Source of the DNA: Spirochaetaceae bacterium
GTDB taxonomy: Bacteria > Spirochaetota > Spirochaetia > DSM-27196 > PWMO01
DNA: 64,000 bases
Direction: 5' to 3'
Assembly (NCBI GenBank): GCA_007693945.1
Contig: RECP01000076.1
Location: forward strand, 36,687-100,686
Below the pieces are notes generated by a model. That model saw only the letters and a list, made by a program, of their open reading frames with translations. It had not been told where the DNA came from and made no database searches. Both the position numbers and the translations under genes were made by a program. Below, in pieces: positions 9,550 through 16,513 of the stretch. Position 1 is the stretch's first letter. Each line of letters starts with the position of its first letter.

Positions 9550-10839
9550 TTACGATTCTACCTCGTCCGGATCGGCATAGCGGGACGAGATGGTCTGGAT
9601 GCTTGGCAGAACCTTGAAAAAAATATCGACCAGCTCGGGGCTGAACTTGGTGCCGCGCATGCCCTCGATCTCCTGGAGCGTCTGGGCTTCGGTCCACGCC
9701 TGTTTGTAGACGCGACGCGAGCGCAGCGCATCGTAGACGTCTGAAATACTGACAATCTGGCCGAAAAGGGGGATTTCCTCGCCGCACTTGCCGACCGGGT
9801 TACCCAGCGGATCGGTCTTGGTGGGCGTCCCGGTCTCGATGTCGATATGGCCGGGGTAGCCGCTTCCGTCCCAGTTCTCGTGATGATTGAGGGCTACCAG
9901 CTGTGCCAGCTCGTCAAAGTCTGACTGCTTGTTGATGAACAGCCGGGCGCCCATCAGAGTATGAGACTTCATCACGTCGTACTCGTCATCGGTAAACCGC
10001 CCGGGCTTCTTCAGGATGATGTCCGAGATGGCAACCTTGCCGACGTCGTGCAGCATGGCGGCCATGCGCAGGTTGTCCTTGGTCTTTTCAATCTCTCCGT
10101 CATCAACGCTGTGCATCCTGGCCCAGCGTTCGTAGATCTCCACCGAATAGCCGGCAACCCGGTTGACGTGCGGGCCGGTCTCTTTGGGATCGCGCAGCTC
10201 CGCCATCTTGATCATCCGCAGCAGAATCGCGCGGGTCATCTGTGCCCGCTGCAGTGCCACCGTGGCATTGGTCGCAAAATGCATTAACACGAGCTCGTCC
10301 TCTTTGTTGAAAGGAATGACGTTTCCTTTCTGACTTATCTTGTTGATAAGCTGGATGACGCCCAGGATCTCGCCGGTATTGCTGCGCAACGGTGTACTCA
10401 GAATCGATTTGGTCTTGTAGCCCGAGATTCTGTCGTATGAAGGATTGAATCCGTACGGTGCATTATCCGGAATCTTGTAGGCGTCGCGAATGTTCAGCGG
10501 CTCTCCGGTTGCCGCGGCATAGCCTGAAACCGTGGTGGTGTCCACCGGGACTTTGAACACCTTGTAGATCAGCTTTTCACCCTCCGGCAACTCCGCCTGT
10601 TTGGTGTCGTTCTGTGCGTAATTGATGACCAGCTGATCGTCGTCGCGGATGTAGATCGATCCGGCATCTGCACTGATGACTCGACGCGCCTCGGTCAGTA
10701 TGCGTTCCAGCAGTACGTCGAGATCCTGCAGCTTGTTGAGTTCCGAATCCAGGCTGATGACCTGCCTGAGACGTTTGTTACCGGTGGCCATGGTGCGTAA
10801 CGAGCTACTCCTCTCGTAGATTATCGGCGCAACCGGCAA
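9550..10839 (-). CDS. GAF-HD-GYP domain protein (putative c-di-GMP phosphodiesterase)
   Basis: GAF region (DAGSIYIRD...GYAAATGEPLNIRDAYKIP); HDVGKVAISD; HHENWDGSGYPG. Confidence 0.9.
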   Translation of the reverse strand: MPVAPIIYERSSSLRTMATGNKRLRQVISLDSELNKLQDLDVLLERILTEARRVISADAGSIYIRDDDQLVINYAQNDTKQAELPEGEKLIYKVFKVPVDTTTVSGYAAATGEPLNIRDAYKIPDNAPYGFNPSYDRISGYKTKSILSTPLRSNTGEILGVIQLINKISQKGNVIPFNKEDELVLMHFATNATVALQRAQMTRAILLRMIKMAELRDPKETGPHVNRVAGYSVEIYERWARMHSVDDGEIEKTKDNLRMAAMLHDVGKVAISDIILKKPGRFTDDEYDVMKSHTLMGARLFINKQSDFDELAQLVALNHHENWDGSGYPGHIDIETGTPTKTDPLGNPVGKCGEEIPLFGQIVSISDVYDALRSRRVYKQAWTEAQTLQEIEGMRGTKFSPELVDIFFKVLPSIQTISSRYADPDEVES

Positions 10840-10914
10840 AGGATATAGTCAAATCGGTTTCAGACGGCTATCTCAAGGCCTGCCCTCCGCGCGACTGCGG
10901 GAAGGTTGGAGCCC

Positions 10915-11196
10915 TCAGTCGTGAACATGCGGCTCGTGGGAATGCTCGCAGACAATGCGGAACTCGTGGCATTGATCACACTCGTTGATCTGGTGATGCT
11001 CGGCGAACGCCTGCCAGTGACGTTTCTGGTTGGGTGTCAGGATTCCCACGCCGCGGCAAAGCGGGCAGGCGTTATCGAGAGCATTCAGAATGGCGGCGCG
11101 GATGAATTCGCTACGGTTCGGGAGTCCGGCGAGTGCCTGAGCCAACGCCTCGTCGACCTTGAACGTGATCACCTCTCCCTTGCGGTTTGAGGACAC
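10915..11196 (-). CDS. Small ribbon-helix-helix regulator with Cys/His-rich C-terminal tail
   Basis: ITFKVDEALAQALAGLPNRSEFIRAAI looks like a CopG/RHH fold; CPLC...CDQC...CEHSHEPHVHD tail suggests metal binding. Confidence 0.75.
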   Translation of the reverse strand: MSSNRKGEVITFKVDEALAQALAGLPNRSEFIRAAILNALDNACPLCRGVGILTPNQKRHWQAFAEHHQINECDQCHEFRIVCEHSHEPHVHD

Positions 11197-11233
11197 AAAA
11201 CCCCTCCTGCTGAGCAGAGCGAGACAGGCTACG

Positions 11234-11251
11234 CTATCGTGAGACCGATAG
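11234..11251. promoter_or_regulatory. Perfect inverted repeat CTATCG-N6-CGATAG in the RHH gene promoter
   Basis: ctatcg tgagac cgatag read directly; adjacent to TTGACA on the minus strand (11255-11260). Confidence 0.6.
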
Positions 11252-11391
11252 AACTGTCAACCGACTCCGTGCAGACAAACGCGGCTCCTGACTTCGCTGC
11301 TGCCGACGGACAGCCCGCGGCACCCGTAGTGGTAGACGGTCAAAACGCGAACTGCGAAGGCGCCGGACCGGCGCGCCTGCCTCGCGCGCGG

Positions 11392-11631
11392 CTACACAAC
11401 GTCCTTGAGCTGCAGCCCCTGCTTGCGCAGAAACGCCATCAGGCCGAGCTTGCTGATACTGCGCAACGCGCGGGTTGAGACACGCACCCGTACGCTTCGT
11501 TCGAGTTCAGGGACATAAAGCTTCTTGTAGTGGATATTCGGTTTCTGCCACTTCTTGGTCTTGTTGTGAGCGTGCGAGATATTGTTACCCGACAACGGTT
11601 TCTTTCCGGTAATGCTGCATCGTCGCGCCAT
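11392..11631 (-). CDS. rpmB: 50S ribosomal protein L28
   Basis: MARRCSITGKKPLSGNNISHAHNKTKKWQKPNI; 79 aa. Confidence 0.95.
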   Translation of the reverse strand: MARRCSITGKKPLSGNNISHAHNKTKKWQKPNIHYKKLYVPELERSVRVRVSTRALRSISKLGLMAFLRKQGLQLKDVV

Positions 11632-11662
11632 ATCGAAAACTCCTTACACAGTGGGAACGTAC

Positions 11663-11691
11663 TTATTATCAGACTATGCGTCTCTGGTCAA
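11663..11691 (-). promoter_or_regulatory. Candidate sigma70 promoter for rpmB: TTGACC-N17-TAATAA
   Basis: Minus-strand hexamers read directly; overlaps the 3' end of the acyltransferase gene. Confidence 0.5.
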
Positions 11692-12968
11692 GCCCCGGAG
11701 GAATCTCCGGACGCCGCCCGGGCGCCGGCCGACAGGCTCTGCAGATGACGCACGGTGAGGTGCCACTTGTAACTGTTGCCGCGGCGGTCGGCAATTGTTA
11801 CGCGGTACAGAGAGCCGCGGGCGTAGAATTCCAGGTGTTCGCTGTTCTGGACGTTGATGCCTTCGATGTCAGAGAGCAGGAACACCACCGGTGCGGCGCC
11901 GTCTTCGGGCAGCAGAATGATGCGATCAGCGTGCATCTGCAGCCGCCCCCGGGCAAACGGCTCCAGCGGGCTGCTCTTGTACCCGATCTTGACGATCACG
12001 CGTGGTTCCTCAAACAGCGGATCACAGCTCTGAGACGCCGCGTGCCGCTCGGCTGTGCGGCCCAGGTGGCCGCTCTGCCACAGGTTCCAGCTGCGGATGG
12101 TATCGTGATAGAGCGGGAATCCGCCGTCGGACTCGAAGAACCCGCGTGCGGAGAAGCGTACACGATAGCCGCACTGCTCGCAGGTCAGCATATCAGCGGC
12201 GGAAAGCAGCCGGCCGATGGAGTGACAGTGCGGGCAGACGCACAGCACGATCTCGAGGTACTCGGCGCGCGCGCTACCGCGGTACGGAACCATCGATTGC
12301 CGCTGAAACTCAAACTCGTCGTGCTCGAGCGCTCTGCGTATCCCGTCGTAAATCTCATCCACCGCGGCAGCCTTGAGCTGCTCGGTGGTATAGACCAGGT
12401 CAAACGAGATCACGATTCGGCCCCGCCGGTAACTCCTGGCCCAGCGCGGCAAGGAGAGAAAGGCGCCCTGCACTTTGGCGGCCACCACCGGTATCTTGAG
12501 TGCCTTGAGCAGTTTGGCGGTTGCAGGATAGATCGGCAGCGTATGGCCGTCCCAGGTGCTCTGGCCCTCGGGATAGACCCCGATAATCCCGCGACTCGCC
12601 TTGACCTTGACGATGTTCTTGACCGTCTCCAGATCCGACATGGCCTTGGTCTTGGGTATCGACCCTACGAGGCCCAGGCCGAATTCAACCAGTCGCGAGC
12701 GGAAGTTGGAGTCCGATACCACGTAGTGCACCGGCGCCGGAATCTGGCAGTTGATCATGAACGGATCCAGAACGCAGGCGTGGTTGGCGATCAGTACCCA
12801 GGGCGGCTTGAGGTCGCGCACCAGCTGCCGGTTCCTGGTTTCGATGCGGAACAGCCATCCGAGGGTCGGGCCGAGGGCGGAGCGCAGAAAGGTATTGAAG
12901 TGTCTGGGTGCGTGGATGTGACGTCGCGCGCGCCGGCGATCACGGCGCCGGGCCCGGTTCTGATTCAT
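11688..12968 (-). CDS. PlsC-like lysophospholipid acyltransferase with C-terminal zinc-ribbon-like extension
   Basis: ANHACVLDPF (NHx4D), YPEGQSTWDG; later CVCPHCHS...CEQCG. Confidence 0.85.
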   Translation of the reverse strand: MNQNRARRRDRRRARRHIHAPRHFNTFLRSALGPTLGWLFRIETRNRQLVRDLKPPWVLIANHACVLDPFMINCQIPAPVHYVVSDSNFRSRLVEFGLGLVGSIPKTKAMSDLETVKNIVKVKASRGIIGVYPEGQSTWDGHTLPIYPATAKLLKALKIPVVAAKVQGAFLSLPRWARSYRRGRIVISFDLVYTTEQLKAAAVDEIYDGIRRALEHDEFEFQRQSMVPYRGSARAEYLEIVLCVCPHCHSIGRLLSAADMLTCEQCGYRVRFSARGFFESDGGFPLYHDTIRSWNLWQSGHLGRTAERHAASQSCDPLFEEPRVIVKIGYKSSPLEPFARGRLQMHADRIILLPEDGAAPVVFLLSDIEGINVQNSEHLEFYARGSLYRVTIADRRGNSYKWHLTVRHLQSLSAGARAASGDSSGA

Positions 12969-13030
12969 CGTGACGCATTATAGCGCAAGCGCCCGCCGAT
13001 GCAAACCGGCCCGCCCTCCGCCCGGGAATT

Positions 13031-13108
13031 CGCGTTTTGACCGCACGAAGTCGGTCGGTATAGTACGGCTGCGGAGACGTTGCGAGGCGCACTCCCGGGC
13101 GCGGCGCA
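13031..13108. repeat. Intergenic repeat copy B
   Basis: Matches copy A in its 3' part and copy C (18/20 over CGCGTTTTGACCGCACGAAG) in its 5' part. Confidence 0.5.
13037..13064 (+). promoter_or_regulatory. Candidate sigma70 promoter TTGACC-N16-TATAGT upstream of lnt
   Basis: Hexamers and spacing read directly; ATG of lnt at 13183. Confidence 0.5.
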
Positions 13109-13182
13109 CCATCGTCATGCCGGCGCGTAATCCGGCGTCCGGCGGCTGTACCGCTACGTTGCTTCTCGGTTACTATAGCGCT

Positions 13183-15363
13183 ATGGCACAGGAAGCACTT
13201 CGTCACCCCGGCCGCGTCGCCGGAGCGTGTTACCTGCTGGTGTCGCTGCTGGCGATCTACCTGACCATCTCCGGCCCGGCGCCGCTGGAAGCGCCCGGTC
13301 TCGGTGATTCGCTCTACTTTGTTCTGATTGGGCTGCACGTTGTCTGGGGCGTGCTGCTGCTGATGCCCCCGGCCTCCCGTGCGGCGGCCTTTGATTGCCG
13401 CCGCGTACGACGGTTCATACAGGTTCCCGAGGCGCTGCTGGCCTATGCGGTAGTACTGTTTCTGTTCGCGTGGGTTTTTGCGATCAACGCCAACATGGAT
13501 TACGTGCAGCGCTTCATCGAAATGGGTGGTGATCTGCGTCTGGCGCTCGATACCGAAACCGAGCGCGCGATCGCGGTACTGCGCTACGGACCGTTCCTGG
13601 TGCTCAATCTGGCGTTCTATCTGCTGCTGAGGGTCTTGCGGCCGCAGCTGGTACGCCGCGCGATTGCGCCCTCGCTGATCGCCGACCGGGATACTGTTGC
13701 GCGTACGGTCCGCTGGCCGGCGGTCTGGGGCCTGATGCTGGTGTTTCTGTCGGTCTTCCTCAGCGCCACGGCGTTGCCTTCGTTTCTCAATCTGAACGGC
13801 GTTGCGCTGCTGGGGTTTGTCTCACTGGCCCCGTTGCTGCTGGCGCTGCGCGGTTCGAGCTACGCACGCGGCGTCTTCTTTGCAGTCGTGTACGGAACGC
13901 TGACGACGCTGGTGGTGAACTTCTGGCTGGGAACGTTCAGTCTTGTTTCGCTGCAAATCAGTGTGATCATCTTTCTGTTCTTCTACCTGTTGTTCATTGT
14001 GCCCGCACTCTGGTTCTATCGGCGCGTCGCGGTGCTGCGGTTCACGGTGATTCCGCTGGCGTGGACCGGGTTTGAACTGCTGCGCTCATCGGGGTTTCTG
14101 GGTTACCCGTGGGCGCTGATCGCGCACTCGCAGTATGCCGTCCTGCCGCTCATCCAGATGGCGGCGTTTAGCGGTGTCTGGGGAATCAGCTTCGTGCTGC
14201 TGCTGGTCAACGCCGGCCTGGCGGAACTGCTCGCCGGAGTCGGCAGCGGCCGCCGTCCGCCCCTGATGCCGCTGCTCGGCGCGCTGGCTCTGCTGGGCAG
14301 TGCGATGTTCGTCGGTACGGCTGTTCTGGCGGCCGACGGACTGGATCAACGCCAACCCGACCGGACGGTACGCATTGCGCTGATCCAGCAGAACTCCGAC
14401 CCGCGCAAGCACGAGTATCGCCGGACGTTCACCTCCCTGACACGGCTTACCGATCAGTCACTGGCCTACAATCCCGACATCGTAGCGTGGTCGGAGACGG
14501 CGTTTGTGCCCAATATCCGCCGCTGGAGCCAGGAGGATCCGCGCTATCACAGTCTGGCACGGCTGGTGCAGGATTTTGTGCGCTATCAGCACTCAATTGC
14601 AACGTGGCTGGTAACCGGCAACGACGACTACGCGCGAGTCTTTGACGACGAGGGCAGTGAGGTGGAACGCCACCACTTCAACGCGGCGGTTCTGTTCTCT
14701 GATCGCGGAGAGCGGAAGCAGACGTACCACAAGATTCGCCTGGTTCCGTTCACCGAGCACTTCCCGTACGAGCACATATTCCCGCGCGTGCACGCGCTGC
14801 TGCAGGAGTATGACGTGCACTTCTGGGAGCCGGGCAGCGAACGCACCGTCTTCGAACACCCGATGTTCCGGTTCTCTACGCCAATCTGTTTTGAAGACGT
14901 CTTTCCTGACGAGGTGCGCCGGTTTGTGCTGGAGGGCACCGAGGTGATCCTCAATATCACAAACGATTACTGGTCGCTGACCGAAGTGCAGGCCAAACAG
15001 CACTTCGTCGGAGGAATGTTTCGTGCCGTCGAGAATCGGCGTCCGCTGGTTCGCTCGACCGCCAGTGGCCTGACCTCGCACGTTGACGAGTACGGCCGCA
15101 TTCTGGCAACCCTGCCATACTATGAAGAACTCTACCTGGTGGCCGATGTCGAGATTGCCGCTGATCAGCCGATCACCTTCTACACGCGTCACGGCGACTG
15201 GTTTCCGGTAACCGCGCTGGCGCTCCTGCCGATCATGCTGCTTATCAGCGACCGCAACCGCCTGGCAGCCCGGCTGAAACGGGCGCGCAACCCGGAGCCG
15301 CGCGGCCCGCGCCGCTGGCCGGCTATTCTGCGGGGGCGGCTTCGATCTCGACGCGACGATTGA
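13183..15363 (+). CDS. lnt: Apolipoprotein N-acyltransferase
   Basis: Multiple TM segments followed by a nitrilase domain (IALIQQNSDPRKHEY, SETAFVPN, TPICFEDVFPDEVR, NITNDYW). ATG at 13183 within ORF 12970..15363. Confidence 0.92.
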   Translation: MAQEALRHPGRVAGACYLLVSLLAIYLTISGPAPLEAPGLGDSLYFVLIGLHVVWGVLLLMPPASRAAAFDCRRVRRFIQVPEALLAYAVVLFLFAWVFAINANMDYVQRFIEMGGDLRLALDTETERAIAVLRYGPFLVLNLAFYLLLRVLRPQLVRRAIAPSLIADRDTVARTVRWPAVWGLMLVFLSVFLSATALPSFLNLNGVALLGFVSLAPLLLALRGSSYARGVFFAVVYGTLTTLVVNFWLGTFSLVSLQISVIIFLFFYLLFIVPALWFYRRVAVLRFTVIPLAWTGFELLRSSGFLGYPWALIAHSQYAVLPLIQMAAFSGVWGISFVLLLVNAGLAELLAGVGSGRRPPLMPLLGALALLGSAMFVGTAVLAADGLDQRQPDRTVRIALIQQNSDPRKHEYRRTFTSLTRLTDQSLAYNPDIVAWSETAFVPNIRRWSQEDPRYHSLARLVQDFVRYQHSIATWLVTGNDDYARVFDDEGSEVERHHFNAAVLFSDRGERKQTYHKIRLVPFTEHFPYEHIFPRVHALLQEYDVHFWEPGSERTVFEHPMFRFSTPICFEDVFPDEVRRFVLEGTEVILNITNDYWSLTEVQAKQHFVGGMFRAVENRRPLVRSTASGLTSHVDEYGRILATLPYYEELYLVADVEIAADQPITFYTRHGDWFPVTALALLPIMLLISDRNRLAARLKRARNPEPRGPRRWPAILRGRLRSRRDD

Positions 15364-15452
15364 GGTGCAGCGGTCACAGTCGCAGGTCACCGGGAGGACG
15401 GAGCCGTGACCGGTCACCCGTTCGGCCGCCACGCGACACGAGGTGCTCAGCG

Positions 15453-16487
15453 TCAGCGCTTCTTCCTGCGCCGTTTCGTCCCCTTTGCCCGGCCCTTGGC
15501 CGACGGCGGCAGCACACGCTCCATGGTGGCAACCTTCGGCTCAGCGCGCTTCATGCGGTGGAACAGCAGCAGACAGATCGCGCCGGCTACTATCATCAGA
15601 AACGAGAGGATCTGGCCGGTTGTTACGTTGAACAGTGAGACAAACAGCTCCGGAGGATTGGGCCGCCCGGAGAGCTGGATGGGAAACGCCAGATCGGCAT
15701 CCGGTTGTCGCGTGTATTCAGCCACAAACCGTACGGCGCCGTACCCGATGAGGTAAGCGCCGATCATGAAGCCGCGAAACGGTTTGCGCGTGCGGAACAC
15801 AAACCACAGGACGGCCCACAGCAGGATGCCTTCGAGGAAGGCCTCGTACAGCTGCGACGGATGGCGCGGGAGGTTGAGCATCTGCTCCGGACCGATGACC
15901 GGGATACCCACTTTTTGGGCTATGGCCGCCGCCCACGGCTCGCTGGCCGGAATGCGGCGCGCGTGCGGAAATATCATCCCCCACGGCCCGGCGGTAACGC
16001 GCCCGTAGAGCTCGCCGTTGATGAAATTCCCCAGCCGCCCGAACGTGTAGCCCAGCGGAATCGCGGTAACCAGCATATCGCCCCAGTCCAGGATGTCGAG
16101 CTTCTTCGCACGCAGGTAGACCACCGTACCAATCACTGCACCGACCAGGCCGCCGTGGTAGCTCATGCCCTGCAGGCCGGTGAAGTTCATGTTCTCGTCG
16201 AACGGCCAGAAGATCAGCCATGGCCGGCGAAGGTAGTATCCGCTGGGCTCGTAGATCGTAGTTGCAAAGACCCGTGCGCCGATCAGCAAACCGATGATCG
16301 CCCAGAAGAACATGTTGACCACGTGATCCTGGTCAACGTTCAGCTTGCGTCGCCGCACCTGGTACATGAACAGCAGGTAGGTGATCCCGAAGGCCAGCAG
16401 GTACATAAGTCCGTACCAGCGCAACGGCAGGCCGGGAACAATCACCGGCGAAAGCCATTCGGGATACTGCATATAGAGTGTAGACAT
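15453..16487 (-). CDS. lgt: Prolipoprotein diacylglyceryl transferase
   Basis: LRWYGLMYLLAFG; GLQGMSYHGGLVGAVIG; GRLGNFINGELYGRVT; HPSQLYEAFLEG. Confidence 0.97.
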   Translation of the reverse strand: MSTLYMQYPEWLSPVIVPGLPLRWYGLMYLLAFGITYLLFMYQVRRRKLNVDQDHVVNMFFWAIIGLLIGARVFATTIYEPSGYYLRRPWLIFWPFDENMNFTGLQGMSYHGGLVGAVIGTVVYLRAKKLDILDWGDMLVTAIPLGYTFGRLGNFINGELYGRVTAGPWGMIFPHARRIPASEPWAAAIAQKVGIPVIGPEQMLNLPRHPSQLYEAFLEGILLWAVLWFVFRTRKPFRGFMIGAYLIGYGAVRFVAEYTRQPDADLAFPIQLSGRPNPPELFVSLFNVTTGQILSFLMIVAGAICLLLFHRMKRAEPKVATMERVLPPSAKGRAKGTKRRRKKR

Positions 16488-16513
16488 GGTGTTCCTCGCG
16501 GTCAGGCGGCGCG

